Of a stretch of DNA of 34,431 nucleotides, positions 1-7,102 are shown in pieces (position 1 is the first letter of the stretch; each line of letters begins with the position of its first letter). The stretch is from positions 1 through 34,431 of IMG/VR virus record IMGVR_UViG_3300042346_000524, one strand, 5' to 3'. This DNA comes from a virus. Both the position numbers and the translations under genes were made by a program. The notes beneath the pieces were generated by a model. That model saw only the letters and a program-made list of their open reading frames with translations. It did no database searches and was not told the origin of the DNA.

Positions 1-127
1 CACCGCATCGAGTTTGTCGATTAAAGCGTCAACAACTTCATCCGATAAAGTTTCGCGCATTGATTTATCTATTTTATCCAATACTTTAACAGTAGTATTA
101 ATGGTTAAGTTTAGATTTTTAACCGCT
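1..127. repeat. Left copy of 127-bp terminal direct repeat
   Basis: Positions 1-127 match 34305-34431 base for base. The repeat lies inside one continuous reading frame (116-aa gene) when the ends are joined. A 127-bp exact end overlap is what a de Bruijn assembler run at k=127 leaves on a circular contig, so this is most simply an assembly overlap and not a biological terminal repeat. The molecule is therefore circular or circularly permuted in the data, with 34,304 unique bases. Confidence 0.97.
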
Positions 128-309
128 TCTTGTATCTTCTTATCAATTACTTTTTTATTTGATACATTAGTGATATCGTAATTGTATTCTCGCTTTATAG
201 CTATTGTATTAGCTTCTTCAATCGTTTTCTTGCAACCTTGTATATAAATTACATTAAGGGCACAAATAGCGCTTAAACGTGTGATATTGTCTTTTTCTTC
301 TTTAGTCAT
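1..309 (-). CDS. Hypothetical protein, 5' portion (gene wraps across the contig ends)
   Basis: ATG at 309 opens a frame that runs off base 1. Base 1 equals base 34305, and the frame continues from 34304 to a TAA at 34263-34265, giving 116 aa in total (103 codons here, 13 more at the other end). The protein starts MTKEEKDNITRLSAICALNV. It is charged, helix-rich and has no obvious signal peptide; the second half (lysine/aspartate-rich, ending LEGIIKSK) looks like a coiled coil. Function unknown. It lies 19 nt after the 61-aa gene at 329-514 and belongs to the small-gene run that starts at 1164. Confidence 0.8.
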   Translation of the reverse strand, partial: MTKEEKDNITRLSAICALNVIYIQGCKKTIEEANTIAIKREYNYDITNVSNKKVIDKKIQEAVKNLNLTINTTVKVLDKIDKSMRETLSDEVVDALIDKLDAV

Positions 310-328
310 TTTTTCTAATTGTGTAGGG

Positions 329-514
329 TTAATTTTTAACAACTTTTTTATTTAATTTTTCAATATACATTTGCGCTTTTGCTATTGAAAAAAATGTGTT
401 TACTCCTTTTTCCTGTACTGAAATTTGAAACCAAAATGGCAATAAAAAATATTTTAATTGTATTTCATAACCTAGATAGTTATCAGTAACTATTCTGTAT
501 TTTTTAAATTTCAT
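329..514 (-). CDS. Small hypothetical protein, 61 aa
   Basis: ATG at 514, overlapping the end of the upstream 103-aa gene by 11 nt. The middle is aromatic and hydrophobic (KYFLLPFWFQISVQ) and the C-terminus is basic (KLNKKVVKN). The general shape, a short basic start, then Y/F/W-rich beta-like segments, resembles the 45-aa protein at 33312-33449, but I cannot claim homology. Function unknown; probably an early accessory protein, from its place in the chain of coupled small genes. Confidence 0.65.
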   Translation of the reverse strand: MKFKKYRIVTDNYLGYEIQLKYFLLPFWFQISVQEKGVNTFFSIAKAQMYIEKLNKKVVKN

Positions 515-815
515 TTTTTTTATCTTTTATTTGTTCAATTAAATTATACTCTATTGCTTCCTTAATCTCGTATTTCGGCTTAATTCGTCGTTTTTCATTG
601 TCAAAAAATTCAATATCCGTAATTTCAACATTTATCCAATCTTCAATCGGTGTAAAATATCCATCCCCTGTTTCGTACTTATCAACGCTAAATTCAAAAT
701 TTACAGTGCCATCAAAAACAATGCTTTCAAAACTGCAATTATCCTCAGAATACACAAGCACCGTTGCATCGCCTGATTGAGTGCCTATGTTGTAATCGTG
801 TAGTTCTACTTTCAT
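504..815 (-). CDS. Hypothetical protein, 103 aa
   Basis: ATG at 815 overlaps the stop of the upstream 67-aa gene by four bases (ATGA), a typical translational coupling. The protein is acidic in its first 75 residues (many D/E, beta-rich, e.g. VNFEFSVDKYETGDG) and ends in a lysine-rich helix (LIEQIKDKKNEI). No catalytic motif, cysteines pairs or membrane segment seen. I do not recognise the family. Confidence 0.75.
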   Translation of the reverse strand: MKVELHDYNIGTQSGDATVLVYSEDNCSFESIVFDGTVNFEFSVDKYETGDGYFTPIEDWINVEITDIEFFDNEKRRIKPKYEIKEAIEYNLIEQIKDKKNEI

Positions 816-1015
816 TTTAAATATTCCTTTAGTTTATTCTCGTAATTAATCGTTTTAAATTCTTTCTCCCAGTAATTCCTCCCATCGGGTATTTCTAAAA
901 TTGAATTTAGCTTTTGCCTTATGTGTTCCGAGTATTCCAACTTTTGCACCCTTACCGTTGTGGGGTTTGGGTGCGTTATTAGTTGGAGGGGGAGGAGTAG
1001 GAGGATTAGGCGCAT
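812..1015 (-). CDS. Hypothetical protein, 67 aa, hydrophobic N-terminus
   Basis: The ATG at 1015 overlaps the stop of the upstream 49-aa gene in a TAATG arrangement, which supports this start. The first 13 residues (MRLILLLLPLQLI) are strongly hydrophobic and could be a short membrane anchor or a signal-like segment, followed by a charged helical tail (YENKLKEYLK). Its stop is coupled to the next gene by ATGA. No family recognised. Confidence 0.6.
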   Translation of the reverse strand: MRLILLLLPLQLITHPNPTTVRVQKLEYSEHIRQKLNSILEIPDGRNYWEKEFKTINYENKLKEYLK

Positions 1016-1164
1016 TACAATGAGTAAGCTACATTTTTAGCTACATAATTAGAACAAGGAAAATTAGATTTTACCCATTCTTTTTTTTCCTCTACATTCC
1101 AATTCCTAAAATTGTTAAAACCTCCGTTTTCTCTAATGTTTTTTAAAATTTCTTGCGTTTTCAT
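1015..1164 (-). CDS. Hypothetical protein, 49 aa, first gene after promoter P1
   Basis: ATG at 1164, TAA at 1015-1017. The protein begins MKTQEILKNIRENGGF and has one Trp-rich stretch (NWNVEEKKEW) and one cysteine. The stop overlaps the next start (TAATG). It is the first gene downstream of the TATATTTG promoter at 1197-1204, leaving a leader of about 25 nt. Function unknown; the tight coupling and promoter position argue it is a real gene despite its size. Confidence 0.6.
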   Translation of the reverse strand: MKTQEILKNIRENGGFNNFRNWNVEEKKEWVKSNFPCSNYVAKNVAYSL

Positions 1165-1196
1165 AACCTTTATATTTAATTGTTAATATTATATTA

Positions 1197-1227
1197 CAAA
1201 TATATAAATTAATTTTGAATAAACAAT
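1197..1227 (-). promoter_or_regulatory. Promoter P1 (TTG-N19-TATATTTG), shared 26-bp block
   Basis: On the minus strand a TTG sits 19 nt upstream of TATATTTG (complement of 1197-1204), fitting the Bacteroidetes sigma consensus TTTG / TAnnTTTG. Positions 1197-1222 are identical over 26 nt to 3885-3910 and match 24 of 26 with 9087-9112. It lies 33 nt upstream of the 49-aa gene and just past the terminator of the previous operon. Confidence 0.7.
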
Positions 1228-1265
1228 AATGTTTATAAAAATATTTTTCATTAAGATTTATTAAC

Positions 1266-1283
1266 AAAAAAGGGGCTAACCCC
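1266..1283 (-). terminator. Short intrinsic terminator after the XRE gene
   Basis: On the minus strand GGGG-TTAG-CCCC is followed directly by six T residues (complement of 1266-1271). The stem overlaps the TAG stop codon of the XRE gene. The stem is only 4 bp but all G-C in an AT-rich genome. It would separate the recombination operon from promoter P1 downstream. Confidence 0.55.
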
Positions 1284-1494
1284 CCTCCTTGCTAACTATT
1301 TCTGCTATTCGTTGCATTGTCGTAATATTTAGTCCTCGCTTATCGTTCAAAAATAAATAAAGTTGATTTGAGTTCAACTTGCAAAGCTTCGTAAACGCGT
1401 GTATGCTTAACTCATGCTTAGCCATGTAGTCGTTAATAATTTCCTTGCAATCCCTTGTAAGGTTAATTAATTGAGCTGGTTTAATCTTTTCCAT
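1276..1494 (-). CDS. Small XRE-like helix-turn-helix protein, 72 aa
   Basis: A compact all-helical protein with the layout of a Cro/CI-type HTH: helix with NDYMAKHELSIHAFTKLCK, recognition-helix-like NSNQLYLFLNDKRG, then NITTMQRIAEIV (residues about 20-68). Known members of this superfamily bind operator DNA as dimers; here it is the only clear repressor-sized HTH next to the replication/recombination operons, so it may regulate the shared 26-bp promoter blocks (inference). Its start overlaps the 51-aa gene by 14 nt. No integrase accompanies it, so a lysogeny role is not established. Confidence 0.75.
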   Translation of the reverse strand: MEKIKPAQLINLTRDCKEIINDYMAKHELSIHAFTKLCKLNSNQLYLFLNDKRGLNITTMQRIAEIVSKEGG

Positions 1495-1636
1495 TTAAAT
1501 CGGTATTTTCATAAAGGTATAAATCTAATAATTTGCATAAACTGTAAATTGTTCCGTCTTCTAATTTGATAAATAAATCTTGACTTTCAGGTTTAATAAC
1601 CTTATGCCTTCTTAAAAATTCAGTTTCTTTTTCCAT
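1481..1636 (-). CDS. Small hypothetical protein, 51 aa
   Basis: ATG at 1636, TAA at 1481-1483. Starts MEKETEFLRRHKVIKPESQD; a beta-like segment LFIKLEDGTIY follows, then a leucine-rich helix. It lies 2 nt after the SSB gene and overlaps the XRE gene by 14 nt, so it sits inside one tightly packed operon. It could be a small partner of the XRE protein, but nothing in the sequence proves that. Confidence 0.6.
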   Translation of the reverse strand: MEKETEFLRRHKVIKPESQDLFIKLEDGTIYSLCKLLDLYLYENTDLNGKD

Positions 1637-1638
1637 AA

Positions 1639-1980
1639 TTAAAAAGGTAATTTATCATCTTCCATTGTTGGCTCTGGTGCTGGTACTGGTACGCTTACAG
1701 GTGCAGAACTTTCGTTTGTAATTTTCCACGCTTCCAAAGTGTTAAAAAAACGGTCGTTACCCTCTTTATCCGTCCATTTGCGCCCACGTACATTTATACT
1801 TACTTGCACCAAATCACCCAGCTTGTAATTGTCTAATACTTTACATTTATCTTGTGATACTTGTAAAATAATACTCTGTGGGTACTGTTCTTTCGTTTCA
1901 ACTACAAATTCACGTAAAGCAAATTTTTCGCTTACTTGTTTTGTGTCGTAAATTCTGATTAATTCTCCTTTTAAATCCAT
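1639..1980 (-). CDS. Single-stranded DNA-binding protein, DUF3127 type
   Basis: 113 aa. Residues about 1-88 carry the DUF3127 pattern I recognise from Bacteroidota: DLKGELIRIYDTKQVSE, then REFVVETKEQYPQ, QDKCKVLDNYKLGD, and NVRGRKWTDKEGN with FNTLEAWKI. This is an OB-fold-like family. A Pro/Val/Ala linker (about 92-105) leads to an acidic tip EDDKLPF, which matches the SSB tail (DDDIPF in E. coli) used to recruit partner proteins. It follows the exonuclease (10-nt overlap) and Sak3 annealase, so it most likely coats ssDNA in phage replication and recombination. Confidence 0.85.
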   Translation of the reverse strand: MDLKGELIRIYDTKQVSEKFALREFVVETKEQYPQSIILQVSQDKCKVLDNYKLGDLVQVSINVRGRKWTDKEGNDRFFNTLEAWKITNESSAPVSVPVPAPEPTMEDDKLPF

Positions 1981-2627
1981 GATTGTTGGTTTTTAGTTGT
2001 TAATTCTGCTAAACATTCTTTATAGTACACATTAGCAATTTCGTACTGTTTTTTAATTTCTTCCTCTATTTCCAAATCCCTTTCAACTCTCACAGCTGTA
2101 ATTCGTTTTTCGGCTTCTATGTGGTCAACCTTGTGCATACTCACATCCTCCCATGCACTAAGTAAACTGTCAGGAGTTGAAGTTAAGCAGTAAATCACTT
2201 CTGCAACTTCTTTGTTATATAGCATCATGTAACCCCTCATTTGCCAATCGTAGCCACTTTTTTTAACTGATTTTTGCGCTTCTTCTTCATACGCTGGGAA
2301 TGTATCAAATGACCAGCTGCATTTTATATCAATTATGCGGTCTTCTGCGTTTATATCACACTCGCCTGTTAACCAGCCTAAATCTATGCGTTCGGTATTT
2401 TTAACAAAATCCATAAACCTAACTTGATTAACCAAATCTATCCCGATTTGCTCGTTAGCTATACCCTTGCTAAGATACTTGTTTTCTAAAATAGGTTTTA
2501 AACCATAGAAATCGCATTTTGCTTTTTCTTGTATGTATGATTTTGCGGTTTCGCCTAATGGCTCGGCTTTGCTTCTCCCCTTAGTCATCAAGTTGCTAAG
2601 TTCCGAACATCTTACTTTTAGTTCCAT
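1971..2627 (-). CDS. YqaJ/lambda-exonuclease-like PD-(D/E)XK nuclease
   Basis: 218 aa. The nuclease core is visible: ANEQIG with E59 early, TGECDINAED with D91, then IIDIKCSW giving D100 and K102 of the D-x-K motif, and a later DWQMRGYMML segment with Q129, all in the order of the YqaJ-type viral recombinase exonucleases. Such enzymes resect dsDNA 5' ends to give 3' ssDNA for an annealase. The C-terminal 50 residues form a charged coiled coil. Located between the Sak3 annealase and SSB in one operon, it completes a Red-like recombination set. Confidence 0.85.
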   Translation of the reverse strand: MELKVRCSELSNLMTKGRSKAEPLGETAKSYIQEKAKCDFYGLKPILENKYLSKGIANEQIGIDLVNQVRFMDFVKNTERIDLGWLTGECDINAEDRIIDIKCSWSFDTFPAYEEEAQKSVKKSGYDWQMRGYMMLYNKEVAEVIYCLTSTPDSLLSAWEDVSMHKVDHIEAEKRITAVRVERDLEIEEEIKKQYEIANVYYKECLAELTTKNQQSWI

Positions 2628-2628
2628 T

Positions 2629-3249
2629 TTACTTTATTTTAGTTATTGATTTAATATGTTTTTTTAAAATTGGATATAAACCTACTCGCTCATTTTTTGC
2701 GTAAGATATTTCTATATTTTCATCTGCTTCTATTGAAAAATAACCTAAAAAAAAGCTATCATCTTTACTCACAACCTCCACAACATCGCCAGTTTGGAAT
2801 TGCATAAAATCTATTTTTTTGGTGGGTAGTTGGGCGTGTTGATATGCAGAATATAATCCAGTTGAGGTACAGTCAATATAATAACCCTTATATTTTCCAG
2901 ATATTTCTATTTTGTCTAAATAATCTCCGTCATCATCCCACACCTCCAATTCCACAGGCTCGGAAAACTCACACGTATCGGGTAATTCATCAAATTTACC
3001 CTCTTTGGCTAATTGGGTGTATTTTTCGTTTAAATTTTCCTCTTCCTCCGAAAAATCAAAGTCAGCAGGGAAATGCGTTTTTATTTCTTCGGTAATTGGT
3101 GCGTAAATTCCATAATATAATCTTCTCCAAAATAAATCGTCTGTATTCTCCCAAATGAAAGCGGCAGATAACAAATCATTTTTATCATCACTCTTTGCCA
3201 AATACTCCGCCATTCTGCGGTAAGGCTGTTTTAATTCACTAATTTTCAT
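2629..3249 (-). CDS. Hypothetical protein, 206 aa, within recombination operon
   Basis: Starts 1 nt after the Sak3 stop and ends 1 nt before the exonuclease start, so it is co-expressed with them. The first 60 residues are helical (KQPYRRMAEYLAKSDD, FIWENTDDLFWRRLY), the middle is very acidic (FSEEEENLNEK, VWDDDGDYLD) and the last 60 look beta-rich (GDVVEVVSKDDSFFLGYFS). No enzyme motif found. Acidic surface plus position may suggest a DNA-mimic or accessory recombination factor, but that is only a guess. Confidence 0.75.
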   Translation of the reverse strand: MKISELKQPYRRMAEYLAKSDDKNDLLSAAFIWENTDDLFWRRLYYGIYAPITEEIKTHFPADFDFSEEEENLNEKYTQLAKEGKFDELPDTCEFSEPVELEVWDDDGDYLDKIEISGKYKGYYIDCTSTGLYSAYQHAQLPTKKIDFMQFQTGDVVEVVSKDDSFFLGYFSIEADENIEISYAKNERVGLYPILKKHIKSITKIK

Positions 3250-3250
3250 C

Positions 3251-3856
3251 TTATTTCGCTTTTTCGTTAATAAATTTATTTAATTCATCTCTCTGCAAGT
3301 CGCTTAAATCAAATGTTTCTTCTAATTTTTCAATTGAGTAAGTGCCTTTTTTAATGCTATCTAAAGCGCCGTTAAATCTTGCTTTGTCAAGTGTTGGCTT
3401 TTTCGGTGCTGGTGCTTCGTAACCCTCAGGCAAATCCTCCCCAGCATAAATGTAAATTCCTAAGCCAAACATTGCTAAATTTTTAGTTAAACAACGCATG
3501 ATTGTTTTGTTTATATCAAACATTGTGAAAGCTTCTACACTTTTTTCGCCAAATTTAGTGGTGTAAGTGTAAGGTTTTGATTTCATAGCTCTATTTGCAC
3601 CATCCATTACAGGTAACCACATTTCATGCATAATATTACCAACGGTAACACGTGTGTACACCATTGCTCCGCTTTCATCTGCAAAATAAGGTAACCCCCT
3701 TGTATCTTTAACTATGTAGTAAGTAGCTTCAGGACATACCTTTTGAAATTCAGACCACGCCCAAGCCCAGCTAAGATAAGTTAAACCACTCTTTTTTTCG
3801 GTTTTTTCGTTCACGTTAATAGCACTTAACGTTTCGAAGATTGTTTTGTTTTCCAT
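3251..3856 (-). CDS. Single-strand annealing recombinase, Sak3 / DUF1071 family
   Basis: 201 aa. The family pattern is clear: GLTYLSWAWAWSEFQK (about residues 24-39), TRVTVG with MWLPVMDGANRAM, then FDINKTIMRCLTKNLAMFG and IYIYAGEDLPEG. DUF1071 proteins are the Sak3 group of phage single-strand annealing proteins, which anneal complementary ssDNA at processed ends. The C-terminal 50 residues are a helical, lysine-rich tail. First gene of the operon behind promoter P2, followed by a hypothetical gene, exonuclease and SSB. Confidence 0.85.
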   Translation of the reverse strand: MENKTIFETLSAINVNEKTEKKSGLTYLSWAWAWSEFQKVCPEATYYIVKDTRGLPYFADESGAMVYTRVTVGNIMHEMWLPVMDGANRAMKSKPYTYTTKFGEKSVEAFTMFDINKTIMRCLTKNLAMFGLGIYIYAGEDLPEGYEAPAPKKPTLDKARFNGALDSIKKGTYSIEKLEETFDLSDLQRDELNKFINEKAK

Positions 3857-3884
3857 AATCGTTTTTGTTTTAATTGTTATACTG

Positions 3885-3910
3885 CAAATATATAAATTAA
3901 TTTTGAATAA
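3885..3910 (-). promoter_or_regulatory. Promoter P2, identical 26-bp block to P1
   Basis: The -7 box TATATTTG is the complement of 3885-3892, and the whole 26-nt block is identical to 1197-1222. No TTG is present at the -33 position here, so the conserved upstream TTATTCAAAAT element may replace it. The Sak3 ATG lies 28 nt downstream of the -7 box. Confidence 0.65.
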
Positions 3911-3927
3911 TATTACTTATTTACAAA

Positions 3928-3996
3928 AAATGTTACTTAAATTTTTTAATTGCTTGATTTTTAAGTAGTTAATTTTTTAAATAAATGTTACTTAAA
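3928..3996. repeat. 14-bp direct repeat pair around the P2 upstream region
   Basis: AAATGTTACTTAAA occurs at 3928-3941 and again at 3983-3996, 55 bp apart. The second copy contains the stop codon of the 140-aa gene. Each copy is next to an AATTTTTTAA-type tract, so the region is AT-rich and low in complexity. It could hold protein-binding sites upstream of P2 or mark a small duplication. Confidence 0.5.
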
Positions 3997-4414
3997 CGCT
4001 TTTTTGTTGGTTTTCTTCACGTTTTAAATTGCTAATATGTTGGTTCATTGCGTCTATAATACCATTACACACTTCAAAAAAAGTTCGCATTTGGTAATAA
4101 ACCCCATCCCATTGCTTTTCATTCGCATACTCGTTTATACTTTCAAATTTTCCAATTTCTACAGCTTTAGCCATCGGTAAATTCAAACTCATTGCTTTTT
4201 TGGTTTCAGTTCGCCTTACCCTCTCGGTTTCAGCTTCTGCATTTTTCCACCTTATACGCGCGTCACTCATTTCAGAGCTGTAAAAAGCCAAATGTGTTAT
4301 AAGTTGTATGCGCTGGAACATAATCTCATTTATTCCGTTGTAGTCCATAGGTAGACTGTGATACCATTGTATAATTCCATTAATTTCTTCAATCGTTTTG
4401 TTTAAGTTGTTCAT
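3992..4414 (-). CDS. Hypothetical coiled-coil protein, 140 aa
   Basis: Almost entirely helical and charged: KNAEAETERVRRTETKKAM is a good heptad-like stretch (about residues 57-75), and the C-terminus has HISNLKREENQQKSV. It overlaps the NinG gene by 26 nt and is the last gene of the helicase operon. Small coiled-coil proteins in this location can be helicase loaders or recombination accessory proteins in other phages, but nothing here identifies which. Confidence 0.7.
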   Translation of the reverse strand: MNNLNKTIEEINGIIQWYHSLPMDYNGINEIMFQRIQLITHLAFYSSEMSDARIRWKNAEAETERVRRTETKKAMSLNLPMAKAVEIGKFESINEYANEKQWDGVYYQMRTFFEVCNGIIDAMNQHISNLKREENQQKSV

Positions 4415-4934
4415 TTTTAACTTTTTGTGTATAGTGAATAAATAAGTCCTCTAATTCCTCTTTGCTTAATTTCAGCTTTGTATTTCTATTTGCATCCAAC
4501 CAGTCTAAATCTTCTTGACTAATTCGCATTAATATTCGTTTCCGATATTCGTGCAAATTACCGTGTTTTTCTCGGTTGCATGGTACACATTGGCCATGTA
4601 CGTTAAGTTCGTTAAATCTCAAACCCTCGTATGTACTAGGGTAAAAGTGCCCCGCATCAAATTTTCGGTTATGCAATGGCACTCCACAAGATACACAGCC
4701 TTTGTTTACATCTCTTAACCTAATGTACTTGTTAAAAACGGTTTGTACTTTTTTCTTCCAATCCGAAAGCGTTAAATTTTCGTAGTTAAATTTCTTTCTT
4801 TCAAAGGCAACCTTTTTCTTGAAGCTACGTTGCGTTTCGGAATTGGTTAAAATTATTGCACACTCAAAACTACATACTTTTTGGGTGCTCCTGTAAGGCT
4901 CAAACTCCTTACTGCATACTTTACATTTCTTCAT
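4389..4934 (-). CDS. ninG: NinG/Rap-like recombination nuclease
   Basis: 181 aa. An N-terminal zinc-ribbon-like motif uses C4, C7, C21 and C25 (MKKCKVCSKEF ... KVCSFEC). The central NinG core has CVSCG (C80, C83), FDAGHFYPS (H96), NVHGQCVPCNREKHG (H113, C116, C119, H124), an HNH-like zinc fold. NinG (Rap) of lambda is a Holliday-junction-targeting endonuclease that resolves recombination intermediates. It follows DnaB after 9 nt. Length and motif order fit the family. Confidence 0.85.
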   Translation of the reverse strand: MKKCKVCSKEFEPYRSTQKVCSFECAIILTNSETQRSFKKKVAFERKKFNYENLTLSDWKKKVQTVFNKYIRLRDVNKGCVSCGVPLHNRKFDAGHFYPSTYEGLRFNELNVHGQCVPCNREKHGNLHEYRKRILMRISQEDLDWLDANRNTKLKLSKEELEDLFIHYTQKVKNEQLKQND

Positions 4935-4943
4935 ATTTTTTTT

Positions 4944-6296
4944 TTAAAAAGGCAAATTTTGCGTAAAGTTAGCGAATTTCGGCTCTGTTCGTAATTCTTG
5001 CAGTCGCTCCGTTAAGTCGTTCCATTCGCTTGTTTCCAGCTTAACATCCATAGTATGTACGCCGATTGCACCGTCGCGGTTTTTAGCAACTAGAAATTCG
5101 CCAACTCCCTCTAAACTATTACCGTTTTCATCTTCTGTTACTCCGTAATATTCGGGGCGGTGTAAAAATGCGACAATACTAGCATCCTGTTCAATTTCGC
5201 CACTCTCTTTAAGGTCGGGTAAAGTAGGTCGTTTACCAGTTTTTCCAGCATCTCTGGATAGTTGTGCTAAACAAATAGTAGGTATCCTGTGAGCCATTAC
5301 AATCCGTTTAATATCGTTTGATATTCTCGTTACTTCCTGATACCTATTGTCGGATTTCTCAGGTAGTATTTTCTGTATGTAATCAACAACAAAAACATCA
5401 ACATCAACACCTCTATTTTTAACACTTTGTAGTTTATTTTCAATGTCCTTAGTCGTATGTGAGCCGTCAAAAATAATAATATTTTTTAACCTTTCATCAG
5501 CCTTGAAATTTAATATTTTTCTTATTTCGTGGTCTTCACAAGTACCGTATTTAATTTTATTGCTATCTACACCAGTTACATTGCTAATCAATCTTCTTAG
5601 TATTCTATCGTGTGCCATTTCTAAGCTAAAAAATACCATAACTTTGTTCTGCTCAAAACAAATATTTTTCATTAAAGATATTGCCCAAGCTGTTTTACCC
5701 ATTGCGGGTCTTCCTCCTACTATCATAACATCATCATTTTCCAATATCACTTCTTTGTGTAAGCATTTCCAACCCAGCTCTAAACCTAAAACAACCCCTT
5801 GTTTTGCTTGTAGGTGCTTTTCTAGGATATAATCAATGCTTTCTTCATTGCTTAACTCTTTTTTAGTATTTTCAGTAAACAAATTTTTAACTTTTTCCAG
5901 CTCTTCAAGTATTCTAGTTTGGCTCGGCTGGTCTTTGGTAATCTCGATATTAACATTATTAACCATTAGTCCTACTTTTTTAATCGAATACTCATAGGCA
6001 CATTGGTTAATGATTGAGTTTTTAGATAAAATATCTGTTAGTTCAGCTTGAGCAACTAGATTTGTAATTTTAATCAAAAAATCCTTTTCTAATAAATTAG
6101 CTTCTCTAAGCCATTTTATTATTGAAGTGGTATCAATATACCGATTTTCGTTTTTAATCGCTTGTACTCCCTTTAAAATAGCTGTGTGAAAGTTATTTTC
6201 AAACCACTCTGGGCGCAAATTATTTACAAACTCGTTTTGCTGGTTTTTATCTAGGTTAAGTAACACACCGAAAACCTTATCTCTTATATCAATCAT
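4944..6296 (-). CDS. DnaB-like replicative helicase
   Basis: 450 aa. The N-terminal helical domain (about 1-140) is followed by the RecA-like motor: Walker A GGRPAMGKT at 194-202, FFSLEM (motif H1a), Walker B VFVVDYIQ with D305, LAQLSRD, and ESGEIEQDASIVAFLHRP (arginine/glutamine region). Hexameric 5'-3' helicase that unwinds the replication fork. Its ATG overlaps the replisome organizer stop (ATGA), so the two are coupled. The C-terminal tip TQNLPF resembles the SSB tip KLPF of the phage SSB. No primase domain is fused, so priming would come from the host. Confidence 0.93.
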   Translation of the reverse strand: MIDIRDKVFGVLLNLDKNQQNEFVNNLRPEWFENNFHTAILKGVQAIKNENRYIDTTSIIKWLREANLLEKDFLIKITNLVAQAELTDILSKNSIINQCAYEYSIKKVGLMVNNVNIEITKDQPSQTRILEELEKVKNLFTENTKKELSNEESIDYILEKHLQAKQGVVLGLELGWKCLHKEVILENDDVMIVGGRPAMGKTAWAISLMKNICFEQNKVMVFFSLEMAHDRILRRLISNVTGVDSNKIKYGTCEDHEIRKILNFKADERLKNIIIFDGSHTTKDIENKLQSVKNRGVDVDVFVVDYIQKILPEKSDNRYQEVTRISNDIKRIVMAHRIPTICLAQLSRDAGKTGKRPTLPDLKESGEIEQDASIVAFLHRPEYYGVTEDENGNSLEGVGEFLVAKNRDGAIGVHTMDVKLETSEWNDLTERLQELRTEPKFANFTQNLPF

Positions 6297-7102
6297 AATG
6301 TACCGTTGTAATTGTTAGTAACTGCTTTTTTTTCGCTTTTAAAACTATACTTACTTAGTTTGTCGGGTCGAGCAAAGAAGTCTAAACCAATGTGCTTAAA
6401 ATTAGTTTCTACATGAAAACTATCTTTACTTACTGTAAGCATTGCATCAATAATATTTTCTTTAGTATAACCACTTTTGAGCCTTGCACTATATTTGTTT
6501 TTAATCGAAGTATCAAATACTGTTACACGCTTGTTAAATGTTTGATTAAAAAAAGCCAAAAATTTATCCCAATCCAAAGTGCTTGCACTTTCTTTTTTTA
6601 CTTTTTCTTTTATAGTCTTATCTTCTCTACTCTCCTCTTCTCTTCTCTTCTCTGCGACAATTTGCGATTGGGTGGCTATCGGGTAGTTATCGGGTGGCGA
6701 CAACGTAGCGACTTTGTTTTTTTGTAATTCTAAAGCTTCCTCAAGTGTAATCTCTTTATTTTCAAACCTTTTATACAACTCAGGCTTATGTTTTTTCAAA
6801 TTTCCAATTTTACCACTTGTGCTTAACTTATTAGTTTTACCCTCTGATTTTTCAAAATTTTCATCAAGAAAATTAATTTTAATAAAATCATTTTCAACTA
6901 AAATAACTTTTTTTAATATTAAAATATCTAAATGTTCTTTGTCTATTTCAATTTCAGCATCTTCTAAACTTATACAACACTCTTTATTCCAATACAAGCA
7001 ACACAACCTAATAAACCTCGCTTGTGTTACCTCAGGGCATCTTTGTATTTTACCCATAACCCAATCTCTAGGGCTGAATTTAAACCATACTAATTTCTCC
7101 AT
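6293..7102 (-). CDS. Replisome organizer / replication initiator (DnaD-like layout)
   Basis: 269 aa. N-terminal domain (about 1-85) starts VWFKFSPRDWVMGKIQRC and has LYWNKECCISLEDAE, a winged-helix-like region typical of phage replication initiators of the DUF1376/replisome organizer type. A charged, low-complexity linker (RREEESREDK, KEKVKKES) follows, then a C-terminal domain with LDWDKFLAFFNQTFNKR and HIGLDFFARPDKLSKYS, seen in phage helicase-loader/initiator proteins. It sits directly next to the repeat-rich origin candidate at 7103-7197 and is coupled to DnaB. Inferred role: origin binding and helicase loading. Confidence 0.75.
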   Translation of the reverse strand: MEKLVWFKFSPRDWVMGKIQRCPEVTQARFIRLCCLYWNKECCISLEDAEIEIDKEHLDILILKKVILVENDFIKINFLDENFEKSEGKTNKLSTSGKIGNLKKHKPELYKRFENKEITLEEALELQKNKVATLSPPDNYPIATQSQIVAEKRREEESREDKTIKEKVKKESASTLDWDKFLAFFNQTFNKRVTVFDTSIKNKYSARLKSGYTKENIIDAMLTVSKDSFHVETNFKHIGLDFFARPDKLSKYSFKSEKKAVTNNYNGTL

